Source: Cordia subcordata (Eukaryota; Streptophyta; Magnoliopsida; Boraginales; Cordiaceae). From it: DNA of 64,000 nt. Shown here piece after piece: positions 23,601 to 32,938 of this stretch. Numbering within the stretch: the first letter of the stretch is position 1; the number at the start of each line of letters is the position of its first letter. The notes below the pieces were generated by a model. It worked only from the letters and a program-made list of their open reading frames with translations, had not been told where the DNA came from and searched no databases. The stretch covers positions 14,296,001-14,360,000 of the forward strand of contig JAPTOF010000005.1 of NCBI GenBank assembly GCA_028554755.1. The letters run 5' to 3'. The translations under genes were made by a program, and so were the position numbers.

Positions 23601-25828
23601 CATTCTTCCAACCTTCTCTTGACACGAGTTACACATGTTTAATGATTTTAATTTTTCTTTCCTCCCAACATGTATCGAAGGCCAAACTCTGAATTGCCGA
23701 ACAATAACTCCATCACATGCCAACACCTCCCTTGGACACCATATTTGTGCCGAGGTGTGCACGAATTGAGGTAAGTGGAGTTATGGTGTCTGTGTTGTGC
23801 TGAGTGAATTGAGTGAAACATGGGTGTCAATATAATATAGGCCTATTTGAATTGGCTTTTTTTTCAGGATGAAAAAGTTATATAAAATTTGTAATAACTA
23901 TTTGATCTAGTTTCCAAAAAAGGTAAAACTCTGAAAGAAGCTCAAATATAGTTTTTTTTAGAAGCCAGAATTTTCAACTTCTCAAAAAAAATTATTTTTT
24001 AAAAGCTGTTAAAAAAATACTTTTAAAAATAGCCAATCCAAACGGGCCCTATGACGTGAGCTGTAGAGTGTATGCCCCAAAGTGAGTGAAATATTAATTT
24101 TCAACTTTATCTTTTTAGCATGTAGAAATGGTTTATGACTAGTTAACATGTTAGTTCTGTGACTTACTTTTTATAAGTAGCAATATGGCAAATATTTTAT
24201 TATCTATTCTTGTTTGTTTATGATGTTTATTCACTATATATAAAAAAAAATTAAATATATTTCATTTATTTTATATCAATGTATTGTAACTAAATTTTGG
24301 AAAAAAAAATAATAGCCATATCATATTGAGTTGTGTCATGTGCTACCATCAAAGGCACTAAAGCTTATGTGGGCCCGTTTGGATTGACTTTTTTAAAAGC
24401 TTTTTTTTAATAGCTTTTGAAAAATAATTTTTTTGAAAAAGCTGTATTTAAGCTTTTTTCAGAGTTTCTAATTTTTTTTGAAGTCAAATCAAATAGTTAT
24501 TACAAATTTAATGCAACTTTTTCAGAAAAAAAGGACTTTTTTCTGAAAAAAAACCAATCCAAACAGACCCTATGTCTCTCACCCAACGGTAGAGCCACAT
24601 ATGGGCACCCCTGGCTTCTTTAAGAAAAATTAAAATATTATTTCTCTATTATTTTGGTCATAATTGGATATTAATTTATTTGAATTTCTTGGTGATAAAA
24701 ATGCAACCCGTCTTGACAAAGAGGCATACTATTCGTCAGGGTATTATTATTATCTTTTGGTTCTTAATCAAGAAAATGAAAATAAATTTACAATGAAAAA
24801 AATATAAAATTTTAATTTGTTGTATCATAAAAAATAAAAAAAGTAAAAATAATAAATCAAAATAGGGAGAGAAATGAACAGAGAAAGGAAAGAAAAATAA
24901 TTAAAAAAGTAGTGCAATAAATGATCGTTTGATCACTTAAATAAAAAGTATATTCAATAATATCAAGTTGAATATTTAATTATTTTAAAATACGAAGTCA
25001 TGTCAAGACTATTATAAAATAATTTTATTTACAATAACTATAATTATTTATCTATGTTTTTCGAAAATATTAATATGTAATTATTATATATTTTCACAGT
25101 TAATTTTTTATATTTATATAAAAATTTACATATAAATATCCCTGCTAACTGCTGGGTCCTAGCCAAATACATTTGAGTTCTTTTCTTTTCTTTTTTTTTT
25201 TTTAGAATTAAAATACAATAAAAGTTTGTTTCATTTGCTTTGAATATTCAATCCACAAAGCATCCACACGTGGAACCCCACCCCAAAAATCGTGAGATCC
25301 ACCTTCCCTCACGTCACGCAATCCTCTGGGAAAAAGTAATTGATTTGAAGTTACAAGCACAAATAAAAGTGTCTATTGAACATAATTGGCTTGACTTTTT
25401 TTTTAAATATAATTTTTTACAATCTTTTAGTTAAGAGATTACTCTTTTCAGAAGTACAAAACTTTTGGACTCAACACATTTTCCGTGAACAAAAGTGTTT
25501 CTTTTCAAAAGCCATTTGCAGCTACAATAACGCAAACGCAGCCATAGATAAGAAACAAAAACACACACGTATACGCAATATTATGTGCAAATAACATGAG
25601 AATAAAATAAAAAAAAACACACACACACACACACAAATTAACTACCCATCTAAACCATCAAATCCAAGAGATATGAAAATCAATACGTATCAGATACATG
25701 GAGATAAGAGAGATGGTGTGCACCTTGTGGTCAACGTTAGGGTTGACCGACGCATCATCATCGTCAGGAATTGCCACCGCTAGTGCATCAGCAGCTGCAG
25801 CGTCACGCACACCGATGTGGGAACCCAT
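14635..25828 (-). CDS. KUP/HAK/KT potassium transporter, eight exons
   Basis: Minus-strand exons 5' to 3': 25724-25828 (predicted), 20215-20437, 19045-19284, 18897-18947, 17698-17958, 16891-16943, 16437-16806 and 14635-15491. All borders are GT/AG and phases match throughout. The product would be 719 aa, a little short for the family's usual ~780. Family hallmarks include TSPLYVYPSMPL in TM1, ALKADDHGEGGTFALYSLLC, the MLIGDGILTPAISV loop, FADLGHFNRRSIQ, and TYAGQTAYL. The 857-nt last exon carries the last membrane segments and a hydrophilic C-terminal tail. It should move K+ (with H+) across the plasma or an internal membrane. The TM1 motif reads GGLVTSPLY where most members have GDxGTSPLY. 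Exon 1 (35 aa, starting MGSHIGVRD) rests on an ATG, phase-0 donor and upstream TATA, and is less certain (~0.5); the other seven exons are firm. Introns contain a Helitron and an antisense copia remnant. Confidence 0.9.
18183..18691 (-). mobile_element. Non-autonomous Helitron, 509 bp, both ends intact
   Basis: Read on the minus strand it starts TCTATACATACTAATAAAG, close to the plant Helitron 5' consensus (TCTATACTA..). It ends with a GC-rich hairpin, CCCGTGCATCGCACGGG, then a seven-base spacer and CTAG. The flanking host bases are A before the TC and T after the CTAG, as expected for insertion into an AT dinucleotide without target duplication. No protein is encoded, so it must have been moved in trans. 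It lies in the potassium transporter intron between exons 18897-18947 and 17698-17958. Confidence 0.85.
21590..23150 (+). mobile_element. Decayed Ty1/copia pol remnant in intron 1 of the potassium transporter
   Basis: Scattered + strand frames read as copia pol in order: NTWxL-like WYLVPLPPSQFVCKWVFRIK (from ~22079), RLVAKSFNQEYGVGY (~22175), LDVSNAFLHGKFQEEVIMQQ and VDPIKPNHV..KLHK-like (~22305-22420), then RNase H pieces (SRSSTEAEHRSL-like text at ~22755). The segment that would carry the catalytic YVDD box is missing: after the PRAC..LLASFL text the frame jumps to the HNPTQSHLGLLKRLL region. Several stops and shifts are present. It is antisense to the transporter. Confidence 0.8.
23840..24050. 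mobile_element. T/A-rich MITE (GGCCTATTTGAATTGGC family)
   Basis: The left end GGCCTATTTGAATTGGC mirrors the right GCCAATCCAAACGGGCCC. The interior is a fold-back of A- and T-runs as in the 13534 copy. The target duplication is not clear. It lies in the inferred intron 1 of the potassium transporter. Confidence 0.6.
24371..24570. mobile_element. T/A-rich MITE, 200 bp, TATGT direct flanks
   Basis: The left end GGGCCCGTTTGGATTGAC mirrors the right CCAATCCAAACAGACCC. TATGT is present directly before (24366-24370) and directly after (24571-24575). The family's other copies show 3-bp TAA flanks, so the five-base match may include chance bases. The open frame through it is poly-Lys/Phe noise. Confidence 0.7.
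24576..25700. other. AT-rich intronic stretch
   Basis: Very AT-rich sequence in the inferred intron 1 of the potassium transporter. A (CA)n tract lies at ~25617-25636. No domain-bearing frame is seen. Confidence 0.4.
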
Positions 25829-25867
25829 ATATATGGAGATAGTAGGAGAGCAAGAGACACATACCGC

Positions 25868-25874
25868 TTATATA
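25868..25874 (-). promoter_or_regulatory. TATA box of the potassium transporter (predicted)
   Basis: Minus-strand TATATAA lies ~46 bases upstream of the predicted exon 1 ATG (25828), which would give a very short 5' leader. Immediately upstream, 25884-25903 matches one end of the Tourist-like MITE family (ATAAGCAAAGCCAAACACC), so the core promoter adjoins a MITE end. Confidence 0.45.
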
Positions 25875-25903
25875 AAAATTCAAAATAAGCAAAGCCAAAC
25901 ACC

Positions 25904-27660
25904 TATGTTAATCCTGTTAAGATTTGGTTAAGAATTCAGAGCAAAAATGAAACGCTTCATAATCCCGTTAAGATTTGAGTTAGAACTAGAGATTGACCCT
26001 TGAATATCTGCATCTCGAAACTTGATTTTTAAAAATTAGATATGGTTTCAAGTATTCGGACAATACCGATACCCGATTCCTGTTCGAAAAATACATGTAA
26101 TCTAAAACAATATAAAGAATTTATAGTGGTGGGTTACCCCAAACAATTGGGTATAATATGTGGCTTCTAAACTTAAAGTGCAACTTTGTGTATGTCGAAA
26201 ATTTTACATAGATACACTAAAGGTTATAATTTAACTAGAACGATATTAATGACCCAATATATACTATATTTATTAGTTATTCTAGTTATATTACTAATAT
26301 TTTCTTATGTACATACCGAAGGATATGTCTAAATAGAATTATTAATATGTTATTTTAATTATTAACTTAATAAATTAATGTATAATTTAGGGAAAAAATA
26401 AAAGCTTCCTATCTCCAACTTTGGCTTTTTGTGGTTTTAAGTTACTTAAAATTTTTTTTGAATAAATCGTTCACTATCTTATCCTAACTTTTTAGTCTTT
26501 GTTATCGAAATCTCTTCACTCTTCTACCTTATATTTACCATTTTATTTATTACTATAATCTACTTAATTATTATTATATATTTATATCATATAAAAGATT
26601 AATTAAATTATAATATTTTGATAATATGCTTTTAACAAATAAAATAAATTTCATAATATAAATAGAATTAATTAAGCGAAGCACATTTATGTTATAGATT
26701 AATCAATTAACTTAGTAATTCAATAACATGATACTAGTACCTTTGTGAATTCTAGTTAGTTAACTAATTTAATTAGAATTACACTACGAACATACTAATT
26801 CTAATGATATGACAAAATTAATTGGATATGTCTAAACATGAAAATAGAAACATTTACCAAACTTAAATACTAACTGAATAAGGGTAACATGTGAATCACC
26901 CGTTCTTTGATGGTAATATTGCAATTCTGGTTTCATTTAGAAACACTAATACTAGTTATTATCTATAGTTACATTACATAAACCTAAAACAGCCTCCATA
27001 AACTTATAGTTACGCATGTACGCTATATATATGTTTTATCTTCATACGTTGCAAATGTAAACTTTCAATTTAGTTTTTTTTTTAAAATTAGATTCCACGT
27101 GTAAGATATACATATATTGGAATGCATGTATCTAATTAATTATATTTTATCTTCATGCATTTTATTTCTTATATTTTGTATTAAATTTTAAAAAAGATAA
27201 GGCAATTTGTATACTACGATATAATGTTATAGATTTATATGTATTGCACGTAAACTCTCAATTTATAGCCTGTTTGGCAAAACTTATTTGAGGGCTTATA
27301 AGTTACAAATAATAAAAAATATATGAAAAGGTAAAACAATATTGATATTAAAAGTATAAGTTGCAAAATTAACAGAACCAAATAGACTCTTGGTAAAAAT
27401 CTTTTCTAATTCAGTTCCACATGTGATAAACATTTCTGTGTTTAGCTTGGAATGCATGTATCTAATAATTATATTTTGTCTTCATACACTATATTCTTAT
27501 ATCTTGAAATAAGTAAAGATAAGAAAATACTGATGTTATGATGTTCTGGCTGCATATTGAATACTTCACATGTTACATTTGCTTGCTAAGAATGGGTCGG
27601 CCAAAAAACCACTGTAGTTGATATTTTGAAACTTTGCCTAGTTGCGGAGTCCATTATTCT
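25904..27660. other. AT-rich intergenic stretch upstream of the potassium transporter
   Basis: No gene is seen. Two phrases recur: 'GGAATGCATGTATCTAAT..AATTATATTTT.TCTTCAT' at ~27119-27160 and ~27449-27485, and 'TAGATTCCACGTGTAAGATA' / 'CAGTTCCACATGTGATAA' at ~27088 and ~27412, indicating a ~330-bp duplication. Between them, 27268-27390 has MITE-like ends (GCCTGTTTGGCAAAACTTAT and AACCAAATAGACTC). Confidence 0.4.
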
Positions 27661-27663
27661 ATT

Positions 27664-27868
27664 GGCCTGTTTGAATTGACTTTTTTAATGAAAAAATTAC
27701 ATTAAATTTATAATAATTATTTGATTTATCTTTAAAAAAATTTAAAACTCTAAAAAAAGTTCAAATACAATTTTTTTTAAAAATCAAAATTTTTAACTTT
27801 TTTAAAAAAATTTATTTTTTAAAAATTATTAAAAAATAATTTTAAAAAAAATCAATTCAAACGAACCT
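27664..27868. mobile_element. T/A-rich MITE, degenerate copy
   Basis: The left end GGCCTGTTTGAATTGAC mirrors the right TCAATTCAAACGAACC, with a fold-back A/T-run interior. Same family as 13534, 23840 and 24371. Confidence 0.6.
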
Positions 27869-29027
27869 TATAATGTCTGCACTTCCTCCTACCATTTACA
27901 CACATTGCTAAAAGAAAAAAAAATCCCTGTTTTGAGGGAGTTCCGTGGTCAAATATATATCTCTACGACAAATTGCGGTGATGTACTTTTTAGATCTCAC
28001 ACGCGAGATAAAGGAATGTAGTATTATAGTACTTGTGTTGCGTATTTAGGACGTTATGCAATGATGTGCCTTTCCTCAACAACGAAATAGTGTCGAGATG
28101 TTATTCTTTCATGAGATGGTACAGATTGTTATTTTGAATTTTCTTATCTGCATTTTTCTTTTCTAATGTTTATTTGAATACGTTGATGTAAATTGATATT
28201 TTTAAATTTATTTTTTGGTCTAAGTCATTTAGGGTGATAAGATACAAGCATCTATGCGTCCTTACCTCTGGATCGATTTGGAGATATGTTACGAGAGGAT
28301 AATGTTATATCATTTAAAAATTCAATGTTGTGGAGAATGTTAAGAACTTCAGAATAGTTCAAAATATGCATCCGATTTATTTCACACACGGCACACATTT
28401 ACTCCCTAGGATATCCGCACACATTTACTCCTCTCAGTTATGTTATTAATCAGAAATTGATCCGACAGTGTACTCGGAGAGGCTCATGATTTCAATGCCC
28501 TCATGAGGTAGTGGGGTCATGGACCAATGCAATGAATATGGACTTATAACAAGAAGAATTTTCAACATATCATTCTAATACAAATCAAGAAGATAGTCAC
28601 TATTAAGAGATCAAAGTCTTCTTTAAAACCAAATGATATAACTTAGTATAAACTACCATGCCATGAGGTTGTTACGTGCTTATAAATAATTTCTTTTCTT
28701 TTAATTTAATTATGTCAAATGATATACTTTATCTTTTTTTTTTTGGGAACAAAATAAAATAGGTTCTTATTCATCTTCCTTATAGATACAACCAATTCTT
28801 AAAAAATTCATTTGATTATTCATAATATTTTGAAAATTTATCTAATGCTAGAAACATCATTAGCAATATAACAAAACAAGGCATTTTAATTCATAATGTT
28901 GTTTTCCTGAATATAGTTACAAATGCATTATGTAAAATTTATTGTTTACTTTATGTTTTTTAATAAATGACTAAAAATTTTCGTAGCTTTTTACAATAAG
29001 AGATTAATTCATTTCATGTATTACCTT
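27869..29027. other. Intergenic stretch without a gene
   Basis: AT-rich sequence. No domain, RNA gene or clear repeat border was found here. The sequence running into 29028 may be the body of a Helitron-like element, but its left end was not found. Confidence 0.3.
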
Positions 29028-29058
29028 TTCCCGGACAACGCACGGGTATGTAACTAAT
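29028..29058 (+). mobile_element. Possible Helitron 3' terminus
   Basis: The order is CCCGGACAACGCACGGG (imperfect hairpin), then a short spacer and CTAA followed by T. This resembles a Helitron 3' end (hairpin, CTRR, host T). A matching TC start upstream was not identified. Confidence 0.35.
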
Positions 29059-29621
29059 ATGTCTCTGTTTAAAAGTTTGTTAATTATCTTTCACGGATTG
29101 GTCTTTGGATGATGAAGATGAAAAGAATTTTCTATCTCATCATCATATAATGATCATTTCATGTTGGATAAACATTACAACAAACTAGTAAATATACTAT
29201 TTGTTTTTTTTTTGTATTTTAAAAAGATAGTTTACTTGTCACATTGGAAAAATAATAAACCTTTTCTCACCTTACATTAGTTCAAACTTTAGTGAGCTTG
29301 TGAAAGATAGAACAAGGGATTGGACTCATGCGCATGAGATTTGGACCGAAAGTTCAAATTGGTAGATTTGCTCCCCCAACGCCCGAGATATATGTGAGGC
29401 CCGGTCCAAGCCACACTTTTAGATTTTATTATTTTCTTATTCGTAAATAAATATATTTTTACTGCTTATTTGGACTTGCTCTATTTTTGCACCAAGAAAA
29501 TTAATTTATTTGAACAGGTAAAAATGTCTACTTCGTCTTCCTCCTTTTTTGACTGTTGAAGAGCTGAGCTAGTATGTCTCAAATTCAGTCGCACCTTTTT
29601 CGAGTTAATTTGTTGAGCAAA

Positions 29622-29632
29622 AGCCTATAAAT
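29622..29632 (+). promoter_or_regulatory. TATA-like CCTATAAATAG upstream of the GH17 pseudogene
   Basis: A well-formed CTATAAATAG is followed by a pyrimidine-rich leader-like stretch (to ~29720), about 300 bases before the glucanase-like exon. It may be the relic promoter of that gene or an LTR promoter; the sequence does not decide. Confidence 0.35.
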
Positions 29633-29937
29633 AGCCTCTCAATTCTTCATGCCAAATACACTTTTCTGAAAAACTGTCTCCTCTATTTCTCTACTGCTTT
29701 AGAGTATTAAAAATTTTCTTTTTTCTATTTCGTATCTCATATTTGCTGAATATTTGCTGGGTTCAAACGTTTTATTTTATGAATATCTAGTTTTAATTTT
29801 CTTTCTGTGACATTTTTTTTCGTGACACTTTGACAACAGTACTCTAATTATTTTTTGAAACAAAAAATGAAAAGGTGTCATACATAAATCATGTAGAAGG
29901 AGAGAATTTACACTAAGCTATTGATTAATGCTTATGT

Positions 29938-30360
29938 AGGTGCTCAAGTAGGAGTATGAGTATGTTATGGAAGGCTAGGGGATCAATAACCACCACCATC
30001 AGAAGTTGTTGCTCTCTGCAACAAGTATAATATTCAAAAAATTCGCCTGTAAGATCCATATCCACCAGCCCTCGAAGCCCTTCCTGACTCCAACATTGAA
30101 GTGATGCTAGGCGTCCCAAATACAGATCTTCAGTATATTGCTTCTACCCAAACCAATGCCAACATTTGGGTCCAAAACAATGTCAGAAACTATCTTAATG
30201 TCAAGCAATACAACTCGTAATGTATCATTTGTTCTCTCTGCTATGCAAAACATATAGACTGCAATTTCTACTGTTGGTCTTGGAAATCAAATAAAATATC
30301 CACTGCTATCGAAACTGGAGTGTTAACAAACTTTTTTTCTCCCAGTGATTGGCGGTACAT
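29938..30360 (+). pseudogene. Beta-1,3-glucanase (GH17) pseudogene, N-terminal part
   Basis: From an AG acceptor at ~29937 one frame reads [75 protein letters not shown] and [11 protein letters not shown]. This is the start of mature plant glucan endo-1,3-beta-glucosidase. Stops interrupt it at least after GAQVGV, LGDQ, KIRL and near 30218. About 20 residues (the FRYIAVGNE region) are then missing, after which SAMQNI, TAISTVGLGNQIK and, after a frameshift, STAIETGVLTNFFSPSDW appear. The catalytic C-terminal half is absent. The exon start fits the intron position usual in this family, where exon 1 codes the signal peptide. Clearly dead. Confidence 0.85.
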
Positions 30361-30760
30361 CTCATACGTCGCCATGACCAATCCCCTGTTTTGGGATTAT
30401 CGTAATTGGGCCAGAACCCTGTTTCTGCATGAGTTGAATGTGGTAAGGTATCTCCTTGATCATGGGCCACGAGACAGAAGCGCATCCTCCTAACTCCTTA
30501 ATTGGCCCGCTTGACGTCAGGCTTGGGCCCCTATGTATAGTGGGGTTCGGTCAATCATGGCCCACTGGGTAGAAGCCCACAACATATAGTATTGGACTCT
30601 TTTAGTCTTGTTAATTGAGCGCAAAAGAAACAAGACAAACTGGACCCAAACACTAGAAACAAAAAAAAATGAAATGAGTATACCGAAAACGAGAAACCAA
30701 TAAAGGAAAAAATTGATAAAAAAAAAAATGTCGGAATTTGGCCCTTATGATAGCTTAATA

Positions 30761-31090
30761 TTAGCCTCGAAAAACCTCCGTGATGACCTTATCGAAGTTG
30801 ATATAAGATGAGCTACCAATATATAAGTAGAGCTGTCTCGGCCTTTCCTTTCCATTCTTGAGCCTCGCTCCTTATTTGTTTACCTTTCTCTCCCACAGTT
30901 GGTTGTCTGATCAGCAAAAGGAAGGCCAGCAGATGACAGGCTTGTCAGTACTGAAAAAAGTTTCTGTCATGGACTTCCAACCCCCAATGTGTCAAAAGTC
31001 CTCTATCCTTAAATCTCCTCCCAAGTATTCTGCAAATCCATCTTTCACAACATCATGTCTATCCATCCATAGAAATGGCTGCTTACTATA
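30761..31090 (-). pseudogene. UDP-glycosyltransferase (UGT) pseudogene, C-terminal part
   Basis: The minus strand shows a broken PSPG box: LTHxGWKSMTET-like text, then DKPVICWPSF, a one-base frameshift, and ADQTTNCG. It jumps straight to EKGKQIRSEAQEWKGKAETA and then GSSYINFDKVITEVF, ending in TAA at 30761-30763. In intact plant UGTs roughly 40 residues separate TNCR from the EGEKGKEM-like helix, so there is an internal deletion as well as a stop and frameshift. The C-terminal text is most like the UGT85-type clade (inference). It lies tail-to-tail with the GH17 fragment. Confidence 0.8.
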
Positions 31091-31913
31091 TATGCTTTTT
31101 TCTATACAAACATGGAATTTAATTTTTGGTATCCAATATTACCTTCTGGGAGAAGGATTGATGGTGAAACAGGTCTGAGTAAAATTCAAAACGAAGAAGA
31201 AAAATTACAAGCAGCAAAGCAATTGGCAGTCCACGACCTGCTAAAATAAGTGTGAATAAGTTCAGCTATCCATGTCATGGAAAATGAGTGCATTATTCAA
31301 CCCGTAAATGTTTAGGTACGTTTTCGCAGCTTCTTCGTTACTGCCAAGCACGTTGAATAGTGAATAGAATCTGCCGTTCTTGCAGTTCTTTCACATCTTT
31401 TGGACTCTCAATGAGTGGTTTCATGAAGATGTCACAGCTCGATCCTTGACTTCATCTGAACACGTTTCGTAGCTATCATCTTCGACAAGAATGCTTTCGC
31501 GTAAACTGGAACGTACCATGTTGGAAGTTCAAGCTACCCGTAAAAAGTACGCATTTTTTACTGGAAGCTATGCCTGAAATAGATCCCTTTGGCTTTGATA
31601 TTTGTGTCTGATCGAAATTGAATGAATGTAATTTCTTCATGTTACGCTCATTGCTAAGACATTTATTCCATTTCAGTGCTCGAGGTTTAGGTTTGCAAAA
31701 GCTGTAGGATCTACCCATTTCACCACATTGCGTTACCGAGTCTCATTCGAAAAGCTTCAAGAAGAGGAAGAGGTTGTTCCTTCTTGCGTATTCTCAAGGC
31801 CTATATCTTCTTGCTTTTATTCTCCAACAAGTGTAAAATTCAAGAATATGTCAAGCATCACTGTTGTAGAGTTTGCTAAAATAAAGGTGCCTCTTCAACC
31901 TAGGGTTTTCGAG
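31091..31913. other. Unassigned stretch between pseudogene and copia gag
   Basis: Somewhat less AT-rich than typical intergenic sequence here. Broken minus-strand text (e.g. SPKDVKELQERQILF at ~31390) hints at another decayed coding piece, but I cannot name it. The segment just before 31914 would be the leader of the copia remnant. Confidence 0.3.
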
Positions 31914-32760
31914 AATGGCTTCTTCAAAAGCATCCATTCCCGCTGGCTTGAAACTGTTGCTTCGACACTTTCCTCCGTTTGTGACTATTAAATTGGATCA
32001 CCACAATTTCCTGCCATGGAGAACCTAGCTTCAAGCAGTCTTAAAAGCTAATGGTCTTCCAGACCATATACTTGGTAAGATTGATTGTCCTCCTACTCAA
32101 ACTAAGATTGCCAATTGACCAAGTTCCACACAACCAAAATTCTCAGCGTCAAGAAAGATTTGAGATTCCGTAAGTAACTCTGTGCTAAAAATGGCTTGTC
32201 CTACTCCTCAAATTAAGGTTGCTGATTGATCTTTAATGCTTAATCCGACTTAACCGAATGGATGACAATTGATCAACATCTAAAACCATGTTTCCGTGCT
32301 TCATTGACTCCTGGTGTCCTGTCATATGAGTATCATCTGCTAACATCTATCTGAAATATGGAGTGCCATTGAGCAAAGTACAAGTCTAGTAGCAGATCTC
32401 ATACCTATCAACTGAAAAACGAATTGCATAATCCAAGGGATCTAAGGCCATTCAACAATATTTAGATGAGGTCAAACTGTTGAGTGATAGCCTCACTGTA
32501 GCCGAGGAAAGAATCAAAGAGGAAGATTTGGTATTTTCCGCTCTCATAGGATTATCTCCTGCTCATAATTTATTAGTTGGTTCAATTGGATATAGAGATA
32601 CCCCAATTTCAAAACCAGCTCTAAGTAGTTTGTTACTAAACGAGGAAAACAAAGGACCTCAGGAGCTTTACATCATTTTGCCGTCAGGGTACCACGTTTT
32701 ACTACATCTGGTGAAGTTTAAAACGATGCATCATGTCGGAAAGATTTAAGAACTGATCCT
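31914..32760 (+). mobile_element. Copia gag remnant
   Basis: The ATG at 31914 opens a frame reading MASSKASIPAGLKLLL then LDHHNFLPWR, a stop, and LQAVLKANGLPDHILGKIDC, the usual beginning of plant copia gag (substrate 'NF..W..Q..A.LKA..L...I'). Downstream come LLSDSLTVAEERIKEEDLVF and SALIGLSPAHNLLV, which match gag text of the form 'LADxLAxxGxPIxDEDLVxxxLxGLxxEY'. Stops and shifts interrupt it. It ends close to the 3' end of the ankyrin gene, which converges on it. Confidence 0.75.
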
Positions 32761-32938
32761 TCTGCAAGACTACAGCTTAGCAGTTAGACCAACTTTTAGT
32801 TTCAGTAACTAAATAAGAGATGTACATGAGGAAACCCAGTCTCTTCAGATGACAGCAAACTTTGGTCCCCCTATTTGCCTTGGTGAATCCAGATAGTGTG
32901 ACATTACTTGAATTCCAAAACGGTGTCTCGTGTCTGTA

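Noticed and set aside
29925..30119. 64-codon minus-strand open frame
   Set aside because: Antisense shadow of the GH17 pseudogene.
30858..31178. 106-codon plus-strand open frame
   Set aside because: It is the antisense shadow of the UGT pseudogene, whose PSPG box reads clearly on the minus strand.
31091..31500. Possible further coding fragment on the minus strand
   Set aside because: Some protein-like text is visible, but stops and shifts prevent assigning any family.
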